Shown: in pieces, positions 48,327 to 63,293 of the stretch
Layout of the letters: every line of letters begins with the position of its first letter
How positions within the stretch are numbered: position 1 is the first letter of the stretch
NCBI RefSeq assembly: GCF_010389155.1
Contig: NC_057762.1
Coordinates: forward strand, 32,238,055 to 32,302,054
Reading direction: 5' to 3'
Origin: Erigeron canadensis
Lineage: Eukaryota > Streptophyta > Magnoliopsida > Asterales > Asteraceae
DNA: 64,000 bases
The notes under the pieces: generated by a model
The model's input: the letters and a program-made list of their open reading frames with translations, nothing else
What the model was told of the DNA's origin: nothing
Databases searched by the model: none
Position numbers and translations under genes: made by a program

Positions 48327-49816
48327 ATCTTTGGCCATTCGTCTTCACCCTTTTGTTCTTTCTTCTTCTTCGCATCATCATCATCAAACATCATCTTGTA
48401 TTTCATTGTCTTCTGTAAGTTGTTTACTTTCTTTTGAAAATCATAGTTTGAATCTTTAAAGGGACTATTTATTAGATATAAGATCTAAAAAAAAGGACGA
48501 GAGGCGGCAGTGATGATGATGTCTAAGAGATCTGCTTTTGTGTGTGTGCATATATATAAGAATCGATTTGATAGAGAATCAAGCTGGTAGAACAGAGATA
48601 TAGATGGATGTATTGTACACATATATGTGAATTGTTTATATGTATGTATTTATCCAGTTGATTTTAGTTTTTTAGGTTTGCTTGTGTAATTATCACTTGT
48701 ATTGGAAATGACCATAACACCCTTTCGTGAAATGCACGTGGGGACTTAACGGATTATAGTTGATGTTTGTTATTGTAAATGATCAAATCCGAACATTATC
48801 CGCCTATAAAGGATTGTCACTGATGTTTTATAAGTTAAAGGACGAACCCAAACTTTTTAAACAAACCACAAGGACGATTCGCATCGATCACTCAAACAAA
48901 ATTTTATAAGCATAATTTCCACCATTTAAATCTTATCAATGTATTATTTTTTATTTTTTCTCTCTCGGACCACTTCACATACCATATGTGTTTCTAAATG
49001 TTTTTTTAAAAAATGTTTTTCAATTTAGCATTGCTCTTTAAATAAAAAAAGTTGACCAGAGTTTTGATCTGAGTCGGCCGATTTTTGATCTGAATCGGTC
49101 TAGTTTTACCAATGTTGACCCGATTTTATCTGTTGATCGATTTGTAGTCTGATTAGATCCGACTCGCCTCCTAAGATGAGCAATCTCCGATCTGATCCCG
49201 TTTTCTCAGCTTATCGACCATTTTTTATATAGCCATAATTAAGATTGTAAGAGTATGTTAGTTGAAAATCAATTTTAATGATAAAGTGGAATGAAGTTGG
49301 AAAACCGAAAATAGAAATAAAAGAAGCAACAATAAGGAGCCCTCTCAAAATGTTTTGAACAATTTGGTATAACTAATATATATATGCAAAGTAATTGTAT
49401 ACATATAAAAATAGGGACGTACGTTACATTGAATCTCCGAGAGAATTGTGTATAAGCGACACATGATCCGACTTCACAGGAAAGCTATTGAACCATGTCA
49501 TATCCTCAAACAAAGAAAGACACAAAAAATTATTGTTGTAAAATTTTGACACAAAAACAAAAAATTGACCCGAAATTACAAATATATGTAACTAACATAA
49601 GAAAAAGAAAATTGGTTTTTGTTATGTTTTTTCCAAGTATCAATTGTGTATATTATCGAACTGCAGATCAACATATTGCCAGCAGATCAATGGAATTGAT
49701 CTAAAACTAGCTCGAGATGAAACGAGCTCTGATTTATATACGTTAGACAGAGAATATATAATTTTGGATATCTTTTGGAAGAATATTGTTAAGGTTTCGT
49801 TGAAGTTTTGAAAAAA

Positions 49817-52800
49817 ATGGTAAGGGAATTATGCCTTTTTTCGTTCTTCGTTTCTATTTTTGTTGATGTTATTGTTTTGCATTATGATATGTGATATGTT
49901 CATGCTGCATATTTTTATTGTACTAGATTGGTACTTTTGAATGCAATATTGAGATATGAATGTTGTCAAGTTTATTTATACAACGTTAAATTTTTTCTTG
50001 ATTTATATTCCTTGAAACGCCTGCGTAATGCAATATTAAGATTGTTAATTAGGCACTTGTAGATAGGATATATGAGGACAAATTACCTACCAATTAGGGT
50101 TGCTGAATTGGATGTCCGAGGTTCAAACCTTTGTGTTGCCGTGCCAAATTTCCTTTCGGAGAGCTTTACCTGGTTTAAGTTTGTGTGGCAGTGGACTTAA
50201 ACCTCTTAGATTAGTAGGCAAAAGGACATGACAAATATATGCAACATTCTAAATATTTAGCATCGATGTTGGGAAGATATTTCTATTTGGTGTTACAGTA
50301 CTCACTAGGCAGAGTTTTAAATAACCATACATTTATACATGTGTGCATAGATACGCAGTTGTTAAATACGGTTTTTTGAGGATATTAGATAGACTTATGA
50401 TGTGTTTGTGGTTAAATTTAATGTACAACAGAGTACGGCGGTGAATATCATAGTAGGGTCTCATGTTTGGGTTGAAGATCCCAACAATGCATGGATTGAG
50501 GGGGAGGTCACAAAGATTACCGGGCAAGAAGCTGAGATCGAGACTCATGACCTTAAAAAGGTAGGTTGATCATATTGTGCTTCGAATTAGCACAGTGTCT
50601 AATGGGCTATTTGGACTAATTTATTTGTATTCCTTTTCTTGCAGGTTGTTGCTAAGTTATCCAAAGTATATCCTAAGGATATGGAGGCTCCAGCTGGTGG
50701 TGTTGATGATATGACGAAACTATCTTATTTGCATGAGCCAGGAGTCTTACAGAACTTAAGAATCAGATACGAGCTCAATGAAATTTATGTAAGTAGCCTT
50801 TCATGTTGATATGTATATATCTATATAGTTTTTCTGAATCCTCATCTGTTTCAACCATGACAGACTTACACTGGAAATATTCTAATTGCTATAAACCCGT
50901 TTCAAAAGCTGCCTCATTTGTATGACGGCCATATGATGGATGAATACAAGGGAGCGCCTTTTGGAGAACTGAGTCCTCATGTATTTGCAGTTGCAGATGT
51001 CTCTTACAGGTGATTTTCATTATTTGAACGGAATTGGCAATTATATATACATATGCTCATTTATTGAAAGATAACTTGATCTTTGATGAAATCAGGGCTA
51101 TGATCAAAGAGGGAAAAAGCAATTCGATTTTGGTTAGTGGTGAAAGTGGAGCAGGTAAAACTGAAACAACCAAAATGCTTATGCGATACCTTGCTTATTT
51201 GGGTGGCCGGAAAGCTACTGAAGGTCGCACTGTTGAGCAACAAGTTCTCGAAGTATGATACATGACGTATAGTTCTATATTAAAACTACTTGATTATTCT
51301 GTAGTTTTTGGCAGCTGACATTTTTATATGATTATCTCATACTGATTAAGCTAATGCCACCATTGTGAGTGCAGTCAAATCCAGTTCTCGAAGCATTTGG
51401 CAATGCTAAAACTGTTAGAAATAACAATTCCAGGTGATTTGCCAAATAACATTACTTTTATTAGGCTTGAAATTCTATCTTTAGCGTTTCTTGATAGTAA
51501 ATAAGGTAGCTACCTCAAAGAGACAAGTAAGATTCTTTTATAGTTAGAAGTGGCAATGTCGACCCATTTACTTAAAAATTTAACACCTTGGATTGTCTTT
51601 TATTTCAAACAGATAGAAGAAAAATCTTAGCTAAAGGGGAATGGGTCAAAAGATATGCATCAGTTGGAAAAATAGGCAACTAAACACATCAACACAAATT
51701 TCACACATATTTACAAGTTTCCACCATGGGACTATATAACCCATAACCTATAGGTTGATGCGTGATCACGCATATGACAAGAACCTAGGCCAAGGGACTA
51801 CGGTCTACTTTTAGTCCTTACAAGCACATTGACAGATTACCTAGCCTGTACTAAAAAATGATAATTGCAAACTGAGCCAATTTTGATCCATTTCCCAACT
51901 TTCACAGCCTGCCCATATGGCCACCCCGAGTTTCATTTCAAGGATAAGTCACAATTTTGTGACATTGCACTGAAAGTTTAACTTCAATTTTCTTTTTTAT
52001 TTAACAATGGGTCAGCCGTTTTGGAAAATTTGTTGAGATCCAATTTGATAAGCATGGAAGAATATCAGGAGCAGCCATCAGGACTTATCTCTTAGAAAGG
52101 TCTCGTGTTTGCCAAATAAATGATCCCGAGCGCAACTATCATTGTTTTTACCTTCTATGTGCAGCACCACAGGAGGTAACTTTTTTCGTAAGTAAAGTTG
52201 TCATCAAAATACTTCTACAACATGTGGTCATGTGTTTTTTTAATCAGGAAATTGAGAAGTACAAATTGGGAAGCCCAAAATCTTTTCACTATTTGAACCA
52301 GTCAAAATGCTATGAACTGGCTGATGTTAATGATGCCCATGAATATCTTGCCACAAGGAGAGCTATGGATATTGTTGGAATAAGCAAGGAAGAACAGGTA
52401 TATCCATCAGCATTTCTTTTCACTTTACTTAATGCAAGTCTCGACCCATTACACGCAAACAAGTTTGTACGGGTCAAATCGGTAAAGTTGAAAGAAATAG
52501 CTAAATGGGAACAGGTTGAAGGTCACCTTAAGTGTATTCGAATTCCATAAAACCTCTGATTTCAATACTTTGAGTATCATTGTAATAGTATAGTTTTAAT
52601 TACCGTATTCAAAACATTAAATAAAAGTATAATATAAAGATTAAAATAAAACTTAAAAGCGTTTACCGGTCAACCTAACTAGATCCACCTGACCCATTAC
52701 CCAACCCACCTATTTTGTACCTCTTGTAACTCAATGACTTCTCAAAGAGTTATTACATTTCCGGTACAACAGGAAGCAATTTTTAGAGTTACTGCTGCGA

Positions 52801-55800
52801 TTCTTCATCTTGGAAATATTGAATTCACCAAAGGGAAAGAGGTCGATTCTTCAGTTCTGAAAGACGATAGAGCTAAATTTCATCTAAAGATGACTGCAGA
52901 ACTTCTTAGGTATATCTGTATCCAAGTTCTGAAACGTTTTTGTATCCTGAAAGCTGTTATTGAAAGATAGTGAAGTTTATGAGCTTTACATCAGGTGTGA
53001 TTCTGTGGGTCTGGAAGATGCATTGTGTAAACGAGTGATGATCACTCCAGAAGAAATTATAAGAAGAAGTCTCGATCCTCTTAGTGCAGCAGTCAGCAGG
53101 GATGGGTTGGCTAAAACAATATATTCCAGATTATTTGATTGGTATGAATCTGTCTTAAAGCTAAGATGTGGCAAAATGAGTGGGTTGTAACAGGTTCGGG
53201 TCAAATCAAGTGAAGTTTTGTGAGGGCTGATCCGGGCCAGGTTGATCCAAAATACCTTTTGTTATTTCATAAAAGTTATATTATTTCAATGATAAACTCA
53301 ACTTTCTGAATGAGTTTATTGGGAGTGTTGTGCAATGAACGCACGTAGGTTATGTCAAATTTTAAGCTTAAGCTTTATTTTACCTAAACAAAGCCATATT
53401 GACCCGACGACCCGTCTGTAGTTAACAGGTCAAAGATTGCCACATCTATTAGAAAGTCACTAGAGTAGCAGGTTCTCTGATTCCATCAGAATAATCTCTT
53501 AAGTTAACATCTGAATAAAAGATATGTCTTCAATATCTGCAGGCTCGTGGAAAAGATTAATGTCTCAATTGGACAAGACCGTACCTCAAAGAATCTGATC
53601 GGGGTTCTTGATATCTACGGTTTTGAAAGCTTCAAGCATAACAGGTGACAACCAACTACATTTTTGGTTCAATAATATAGCTACATGTTAACTTTGAAAA
53701 AATAGATGTAATTTAACTGAATGCACTTCTTAACGAACATCGCACTCGCAGCTTTGAGCAATTTTGCATTAACTTCACAAATGAGAAACTGCAGCAGCAC
53801 TTTAATCAGGTAAATGGTTGATCTTCTAACTGCAATTATAGTCTAAGGTCTTATAAGAATTTAGCTGAAAAGTGGCCGTAATTTTGAGTTTCAGCATGTA
53901 TTTAAAATGGAGCAAGAAGAATATACGAAAGAGGCAATAGATTGGAGCTACATTGAGTTTGTCGATAACCAAGATGTTTTAGATCTCATTGAAAAGGTAT
54001 TATCACTTTAAGTTCATAATAGCTGCATAAAATTACGTACATATAGATATATCTTGTGTGTGTGGATATGTGTGTCTATTTATCACCGGGGGTTTAGGAA
54101 AATAATCTAGAGTTATTAATAAATTTATTTTTAACAGTTTATGAGAAATATAATACAGGTTGACTTATCTTTGGTGAACTATATAGCTTTCTGAACTTGT
54201 ATTTGTAATGCAGAAACCTGGCGGAATCATTGCCCTCCTTGATGAAGCTTGGTAATTCATTCCTTGCTTTATATTTTTTGAAATTTAAAGGGTCTAATCA
54301 TAAAGGGTGACAATTTTAACCCAGTTATTTTCTTTTCGAAAGAGTCAAACAGGCCGAACCATATGTGACGCACCAACTATTTACAAAAACTGGGGAAAAA
54401 AACTAAAATATAGAGCAAAAAGTATTTTGGGTCAATCCAACGTCACCTGACAAGCACAAAGTAACCCGTTTTGACCCCATTATCTGCCCCGCCTAACTTG
54501 CCTATTTTGCCACTTCTACTGATTACATACTTCATTTTCCTTATAATTATGGTTTGTAATTTTAGCTAACTACTTTTATAATTCCATGTTTAATTTTAGT
54601 ATGTTCCCGAAGTCTACACACGAAACATTTTCAAACAAGCTTTATCAGACCTTCAAAAATCACAAACGCTTTGTCAAGCCCAAGCTGTCACGAACAGATT
54701 TTACAATTGCACATTATGCCGGAGAGGTATGTGTTTTAGTCAAATCATGCTAACAAATTTTGTAAATTTCTCTTCTTATACCTTTTTACATCCAATTTCA
54801 GGTCCAATACAGATCTAATCAATTTCTTGACAAAAATAAAGACTATGTGGTCCCTGAACACCAAGACCTGTTGGGTGATTCTAGATGCTCCTTCGTTGCT
54901 GGCCTCTTCCCTCCAATTGCTGAAGAGTCTCCCAAATCTTCCAAGTTTTCTTCAATTGGGTCTCGTTTTAAGGTATCTATATTTATGCATTTTAAGTACA
55001 CTCTGGATGACTTTTGAGCTGTTTGACATTTGGACCATTTGACCCGTTTCCTCTTACGCTGGTCTTCTTCTATGTTCTCAAAAGTGGTGAGGATTACTCT
55101 TGCATGTTTACTACACTAACATGCAACTAATTGATGCAGTTACAATTGCAACAACTCATGGAGACACTAAATGCAACAGAACCTCACTATATTAGATGTG
55201 TAAAACCAAATAACCAACTGAAACCTGCCATATTTGAGAATGCCAACATCTTGCAACAATTGCGGTGTGGTGTGAGTACACTAACCTATTTTATTTTTAT
55301 CTATCTTACTCCGTACTATTTTCAGAGATGGAAAAGTGGGTGATTGGGCCGGTCGGGTAATAGATCAACATACGTCGGTTAAATAATGATTACAAAAACG
55401 ATACAGCGAAAACGAAGATATATTTTCCTTCAAATATAATGATTTAGAACATTGTGGCATTTACCGCTCGACCTGTTTAACCCCATTAAAATTAAACTAC
55501 TATAATACAACTTGAACTATTTTTCCAAATAATTCATATTACAACCCGAGTTTACTCTTTTTCCATGCAAATGGATTAAAACTGCACAACATCTAATTTA
55601 TTATATATGGTGGCCTTATGTTATTTATTCTTCACTTGTATGTGACTAATTTTTCTTCTCTTTTAGGGTGTTTTAGAGGCAATCAGAATTAGCTGTGCTG
55701 GTTATCCTACACGTCGTCCTTTCTTTGAGTTTGTAAACAGATTTGGACTTCTTGCCCCTGAAGTCTTAACAGGCAGGTAAAATTTTTCTTCACCCTCAAT

Positions 55801-58800
55801 TGTAACACTAAATTAATTTTAGGTATTTTCATGTCAGTTTGTAATACTATATATTTAAAATACTTTGTTACCATCTTAACCAGCTATGATGACAAGGTTG
55901 CCTGTGCGAAGATTCTAGAAAAGAAGGGAATCAAAGGCTTTCAGGTATGTATGCATACATACAGTTACATATATGTGTGTACTAATATATCTATGTATGC
56001 CTGTGAATTATATCTATGAATGAACACTAATAGCCAAATGATTATCTACACAGATTGGTAAAACAAAGGTTTTCCTGAGGGCTGGACAAATGGCAGAACT
56101 GGATGCGAGGAGAACAGAAGTCCTTAGCAGCGCAGCACAAACTATTCAAAGGCGGATACGGACTCACATTTTTCACAAACGGTTCATTGCGATTCGGAAG
56201 TCTTCAGTTATCATACAATCGTTTTGCAGAGGTGAGCCTCTGGAATATATATCTTCTGAACTTACAAGTGATAAATTGGTTGGGTCAGTCAGGTTGGGTT
56301 AAAGAGGAAACTTCTAACTCATTTGACCCAAATTCTCTAAACTTATTCATAACAGAATGGTTTGAAATATATCATCTTTTACTTATTGAACTATTGTTAA
56401 AACTGTACATGTGTAACTCCATTGACTTTTAGGTAGATTGGCTTGCAAAACTTTTGAAAAACTACGAAAGATTACAGCTGCTATAAAGATCCAGAAGAAC
56501 GTGCGTAAATATCATGCTTCTAAAGCCTACAGAAGGCTCCGCGAGTCGGCACTTAAAGTTCAAATGGACGTACGTGCTATGAAGGCACGTAAGGAATTCA
56601 AATTACAGAAACAAACTAAAGCCGCAATCAAAATTCAGGTTAAAGTCAATATCCGCTCATAGGTTAACCATTCATGTTCATATTGTATAGGCAAAATGGA
56701 TGAGTTGGAAATGGGTCAAAACTTGTTCTGTTCAGAATGGGTAAACTTTCAAACTGTGTCAGGTCAGGTTCCATCCTGAAAACAGTTTTTTAATTTTTCT
56801 TATTTGAATTATACAAACAATGAATATATTAAATATAGTTATAACACTACAATGCATTTTGAATAAGTTTTGAGTGACCTTTGATCCGCTCAACCCATTT
56901 TTCTTTAAGCCAAAATTTAAATTTGACCCACTAGATGCAAAGTATAACCCAATCGTCACCTAGAAATTTGTAGCTTATTATCCCAAAGGGTCTAAATTAC
57001 ATGTTCTCCAGGCTCAATGGCATTGTCATAGATGTTCTTCCCGCTATAAAAGGCTAAAGAAAGGAGCCGTATTTACACAGTGCAGAATGAGGGGTAAAAT
57101 GGCAAGGAGAGAGTTATGCAAACGGAAAATGGTGAGTTGCAACCTCGAATCCTCTTTTAAATCATGGCATGATGATTCATAACTCAAGATATTTTGGATT
57201 ATAGAATTAGATATCAACTGTAGCTTATCTTGTTGCAGGCTGCGCGGGAAACAGGTGCACTTAAGGAAGCAAAAGATAAACTCGAGAAGCAGTTGGAAGA
57301 TCTAACATGGCGTTTACAGTTGGAAAAACGCTTAAGGGTAACGTACTGATAACATTTCTTTGTGAACTATGAATGTCAAGCAGAGGTGGCAAAATGGCCA
57401 GGGTAGGGCAGATTGTGTAATAGATCAAAATGAGATGGGCTAAAATGAGTAATATCTGGTACTGATAGTAATATTTAGTATGTCAGATATGATTATAAAA
57501 ACTTTTTTACTTCACTAAATTAATCTAATAAGATGTTCTGGGAGGTTTTTATAATTTGAGTTACACTTTGATTATTGTATATTAAAATTTAATCAGATGA
57601 TTCTCTTTTACCCCACGTTCTGAAAGTATAATGTATTCATTTGACCCCTTAGAGATTAAACATAAGAATATGGGTCAAGTTACCACTTCTATTGGTGAAA
57701 AATGCTCCATCACTGGAAGAAAGCACTATGAGATACATGTTCCAATGGCTAATCTTGAGTTCTCATCTCCAGACTGACTTGGAAGAAGCAAAAACGAATG
57801 AGGCTCAAAAATTTCAAAAGTCTTTGGAAGCTTTGCAAAAAAAGCTTGATGAGGCTAATGCAACGATTGTCCAGGAAAAAGAGGCAGCCAGGAAAGCTAT
57901 CAAAGAAGCACCTCCTGTTATTCAGGAAAAAGAAGTAATCATTGAAGATACTAAAAAGGTTGAATCGTTGACTGCAGAGGTCGAAAATTTGAAGGTAATA
58001 TACACAAATAGCATGAAAGAGTAGTTTGCTGAGCATATTATTTGCTGTTTTAAGATCATGAGATACTATTTTACTTCATAATGCAGGCGTTGTTGGAGTC
58101 AGAAAAGCAGCACTCTTCCGATTTAGAGAAGAAATATGCTGAATCACAAGAGTGTAGCGAAGAAAGACGGAAAAAGTTAGAAGATTCGGAAATTAAAGCT
58201 CAGCAATTACAAGATTCTCTTACCAGGTTAGCATATTAAGGATTTTTAATTATCAACATTCACTCACAAGTCACAACAGTCTTCCTTTGGGAGAGCTTTA
58301 CCCGGTTTGAATTTGTTTGGTGGTGGACTTAGATGAACAAGCCAATGTCAGACACCACAATTACAAAAAAAAAAAAAAGAAAGAAAGAAAAAAAGAAGAA
58401 AAGAGCAATAATATATCATGATATGCATTCTCTTGTCTCATTGTACTCAGGCTGGAAGATGAGCTCCAAAATTTGGAATCCGAAAATAAGGTCTTCCGCC
58501 AACAAGCTGTGTCTATGACACCTAATAAGTTTCTTTTACGTTCCAAATCCATCCTTCAGGTACTCTTAAAGATACCATACTCATTAAATGTGGCATGTAA
58601 TACCCTGAGGTTGTTTGATGGTAACTTCAAAATTTTTGATTTTTCCTTTGCAGAGATCTGATAGCGGTCATTTATATCCAGACCCGAAGCCAACTCTTGT
58701 ACTGTTTTACTTGATCACAATACTAATTTCACAATTAGCAGTGGCAATATGGGCAAGAGGGTGGGCCGAAACAAGTTCTGGTTAAAAGGGGTCATATATT

Positions 58801-61800
58801 TTTGTACCGGATGGGTTGACCTCAAGCACTTTTGTCCATTTCTTGTAAAAACATTAAATAACCATGATTGAGACGTTATTAACGCAAATATAATCAAACT
58901 TTTTAATAAAACAATATAGGAGATTGTATGCATTATAAACTGAATTCAGACGAGTTTTGTACCATTCACCTATTTGATCTCTTCCCCTTTTAGCTATAGT
59001 ACATGTTTAACTGGTGTGTTTTGAGATAGATCACAACCCATATCGACTCATTTATAAGTACATGGGTCGAAGTTGCCACCTTTAGTCATTGCAATGTAGT
59101 TTTTTAGCTGTAACCTTTTCATGTTAGTTTTAACCATATGTTTGTATTGTTAATTACATACTAGGATCTGCATAGCGTCTCAATGAACCAAAGAGATCTT
59201 TCAGAACTGGATGACAAACCACAAAAATCACTTAACGAGAAACAGATAGAGAATCAGGAGTTGCTTATCAAATGTATCGCACAGCATGTAGGATTTTCAG
59301 GGAATAGACCGGTTGCAGCCTGTACCATATACAAATGCCTTCTTCAATGGAGATCTTTTGAAGTTGAGCGGACAACTGTTTTTGATCGCATCATCCAGAC
59401 CATAGGTCATGCAATCGAGGTTTAAACTATTTTCAACTATGTTAGTATTGATACTAATTTTACAATTTATTCCATGTATCTTAAGTGCATTTATGTTTTT
59501 TGTATATCAAAAGAAATCTCAGGATAACAATGATATATTGGCCTATTGGTTGTCAAATGCCTCCACTCTATTGCTTCTTCTCCAGCGCACTCTCAAAGCA
59601 AGTGGCGCCACGGCTGGATTGGGCCCACAACGTCGTCGATCATCGGCTACTCTTTTTGGGAGGATGAATACTGTAATTTCATACTTACCTTTGATCTGTC
59701 TACGTTTCAGTGAACATTCTTTTATTTTACCACCTTGACCAGTTACAGATAATTATATTAACAAAATGAAAAACATAGTCTGAATCGACCCATCCATAAG
59801 TTGTAAATGTTATGAGACTATTGTTGTTTAAACGGCCCTAAATGTTTTATTGGTAGAGTTTCCGTGGAGCTCCTCAAGGAGTGAATCTTTCCCTTCTCAA
59901 TGGAAATTTGAGTGCACTGGATGCTGTTAGCCAAGTGGAAGCCAAGTATCCCGCTTTGCTTTTTAAGCAACAACTTACGGCATATGTTGAAAAAATATAT
60001 GGAATGATTCGAGATAATCTGAAGAAAGAGATATCTCCGTTGCTTGGGCTGTGTATTCAGGTAATCAGACTCATTTATTTGGTTAAAAGGGTGAATTTAG
60101 AAAAATCAGTTTACATACTCAACCATATCATTTTCTTTCTTTGCTGCACTAAATGACATTTAATCAAAGGCACCAAGAACTTCAAGGGCAAGCTTAGTAA
60201 AGGGGGCATCACGAACAGTTAATAATGCAGCTCAACAAGCTTTGATTGCTCACTGGCAAGGGATCGTGAAGAGCCTTGGAGATTTCTTGAACACGTTAAA
60301 AAAAAATCATGTTAGTGGAATCTGTATTTCTTTAATCTTTTATATTTGTTTTTAATGTTATTATTAAACTCAAAATCTGTAAAGCAGTATGCGTGCTTTT
60401 CTCTAAAAAAAGAAAAAAACCAAGAAGTGAACTTTGATCTGTGAACTTATAATAATTGATTTAGGTTGTGTTTTATCTGAATTGGGTCAAATGGGTTGAA
60501 ATTCGTCAAACTGTAACAGCTTAAAAAATTGTACAAAGATGTGTTAGCGGTCAATGCTACTTGATCCAAGATGTTTCGACCCGTAATAGAAAATGGGCCA
60601 GTTTTGACCTGCACTTGAAAATTTCCTGTTTCAACCCAAAATGTGCTCATCTGAACTTGAAAATTGCTTTGTCTTGGCATCCAAAATTTCCCTTGCTTTT
60701 TACACTTCTAATTGATTTTTGCAGGTACCTCCATTTTTGGTCCGAAAAATTTTTACACAGATATTTTCGTTCATCAATGTTCAACTGTTTAATAGGTATA
60801 TTTTAACCCCATAGATATTATATCTCTCTGAATATCCATATGCACTTTCAAATCTGATTGTGTTTCCTACCACATTTCGCTGCAGTCTTCTTTTGAGACG
60901 TGAATGCTGTTCATTCAGCAACGGGGAATATGTTAAAGCAGGACTTGCTGAGTTAAAAGACTGGTGTTACAATGCAACAGATGAGGTATACTACGAGTGT
61001 GTAATTTTTCATGTCGTTTGATACTTCTATGTAGAGGTAGCACGTTCCACCCTTTTGCTTATAAACTGGTCAATTGGGCTAAGTAATATCTGTGGCAAGT
61101 CAAAAAGGTTGAATGGGTCAAAAATCGCCCAAATTGGTTTTTTTATGTTTGGCTCAAAACCTTTTTCATTATATGATCTAAAACATTAAATATCATATTA
61201 AATAATAGAGTAGTTTATCTGTTTATGTAATCTTGTTTATAAACTTACAACTTATTGTACATTAAAAAAATGGATAGTAAAGTGTTTCATGTCAGCCACG
61301 ATCTGACTGGACCAGTTCGATGCACAGCAAAAAAAAGTACTTGTTTTGACCTGTACCCAACCTGCCAGTTCAGTCACCTCTACATATATTTGCTAAACAA
61401 GAAAACAAACTGCAGTATGCAGGTTCGGCTTGGGATGAGCTTAAACATATAAGACAGGCTATAGGGTTTCTGGTAAATTATCATCTTTTTCACAGGACTT
61501 AATTTATGGTTAAGGACAGAATTGAGATAAATGTCCGCCTAAAATATTTACATGCGTATATGAGTTCAGGTTATACATCAAAAGCCGAAGAAAACCCTGG
61601 AAGAAATCAGTCGTGGTCTTTGTCCCGTGAGTGATAATGCTAAACAACCAAATTTGCTATAATCTTACACTTCTCTCATGTCTCAACCACCATTACTTTG
61701 TTCTACAGGTTCTTAGTGTACAACAGCTATACCGAATCAGTACGATGTACTGGGATGACAAATACGGCACGCATAGTGTCTCCCCAGATGTAAGTCGAAT

Positions 61801-62496
61801 AAATGGCATCTGAGGCAATCTTGACTCATTTATTGATGCATGGTCGGCTTGGTTTGGAGTGTATCAACCGATTAAAATGTTCTAAAAGTAACTAATAGCA
61901 GAACGGGTCAAATACGTTACAAGTCGCCTATAGTGTTTTTTTAATGCATACAGCCTTCTAAATTGTGTTATGCAAAAACTTAGGTCAACCCTACCCAATC
62001 TGCCTGTTTCGACCGACCCGATAAAAGGAAGTCAATGGTTATAGCAAGGATGGGCTAGTTGCCTACTCTTGCCTAACCCGCCCCTTTGACATATCAATAT
62101 TATCTTCCAGGTTATATCTAGCATGAGGGTGATGATGACTGAAGAAAACAACGCAATAAGCAATTCGTTCCTGTTGGATGATGATTCCAGGTTACCTTTG
62201 TTTACCTATATCCTTTCTATATCAATTTGTAGTTATGCTCCTTCATCAGCGTCTCTATATTTCTCGTGTTGTTCATTTCTCTACATTATTAATAACAATG
62301 ATGATGGGTGAATGTTAATATTTTCTTTACTCTTAGCTGTTGCTGATGTTTTTCCATGGTTTTCTTCTGCAGCATTCCATTTTCAGTTGATGACATATCA
62401 AAGTCAATGGAACAGATAGAGATCTCAGACGTCGAGCCTCCACCTTTAATTCGTGACAACTCGGGATTTAGTTTTTTGTTGCCACGGGCCGACTAA
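49817..62496 (+). CDS. Class XI myosin heavy chain, complete gene
   Basis: I reconstruct 38 exons, all GT/AG and in phase, totalling 4,572 bp and 1,523 residues, normal for plant myosin XI. Exon 1 is only the ATG (49817-49819); exon 2 is 50432-50560 and the last is 62373-62496. Order: SH3-like N terminus ([13 protein letters not shown], residues 6-18), motor with P-loop GESGAGKT (156-163), switch I NNNSSRFGK (about 210-218) and switch II DIYGFE (434-439), six IQ motifs (about 738-880) for calmodulin-type light chains, a coiled coil (about 880-1060), then a globular tail with a dilute (DIL) domain ending [19 protein letters not shown]. These motors move organelles and vesicles along actin and drive cytoplasmic streaming; the tail binds cargo. 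No lesion was seen. Which XI paralogue it is cannot be told from sequence reading alone. Confidence 0.95.
51668..51800 (-). repeat. SINE family 3 remnant in a myosin intron
   Basis: CAACTAAACACATCAACACA, CACATATTTACAAGT and CCATAACCTATAGGTTGATG occur in the same order as in the copy at 40287-40440. The tail is lost. It lies in the intron between the 51375 and 52016 exons. Confidence 0.5.
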
Positions 62497-63293
62497 CAGT
62501 CATTTTTTCATACTGGATGATTCTCCTCTGCACTCTTCAGATTCATTTATGGGTTTAACCTATAATCAAAATCATCTTTGGTGGATATTCTTTTGCAATA
62601 AGAGAAGAATGCGTGTTGTGAAGAAATGCGACTAACCAAATTAGAAGAAAAAGCATTGCTTGCGGTAATACCACCGAATCAATGGACTCCATTGCTTCTT
62701 TGCTGATCATGCCCCTATCTCCCAGCGTCCATATATGTACATACATTGTGTTCCATGACTAGCTAATTTCATTTATTGTGTATGTTGTGGTGTAAAAATT
62801 TACCATAAACACATCAAAAGGTGGCATGGATGGTACTTGATCTATACTATTTTGGAGGACACAGGTTCCAGACTACGGATTAGTACTTATGGTACTCATC
62901 TAATATCAGCAAAGATACTTCGTTTGATGTAATCTTAATCAATATCCAATTCAGATCTTATATTTAACAGTTGACTAGATGTGTAGGACATCAGCTCACA
63001 GGTAACAACCAACCAACAATATCATTAAAACAACTCGAAGCATCCAATATTTCCATACAGCTCCACTAGATCGTTTTTCTAACCAATCTTGATAATCACT
63101 TGTTCTCTCATTCTAGGTTTTCCAAAATGATAAAGTTTATACATTACGTATTGTATTCTTAGATTCAAGCTATAGGAATGGCATATAACAAAAACAACAA
63201 AACTGCCACTACAATCTCTTTACTAGATCACATGTCAAAGAGGCTTAAAAAGCTTACAAAACTAGAGAAAAGATAACTTAAAATGTTGAAACA
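62497..63293. other. Convergent 3' intergenic region
   Basis: Holds the 3' untranslated regions of the myosin gene (plus strand) and the RCL1-like gene (minus strand), about 800 bp between stop codons. No other gene or repeat was recognised. Confidence 0.7.

Noticed and set aside
56103..56432. 109-codon frame overlapping myosin exons
   Set aside because: It is a shifted-frame shadow of the exon at 56054-56231 running into the intron.
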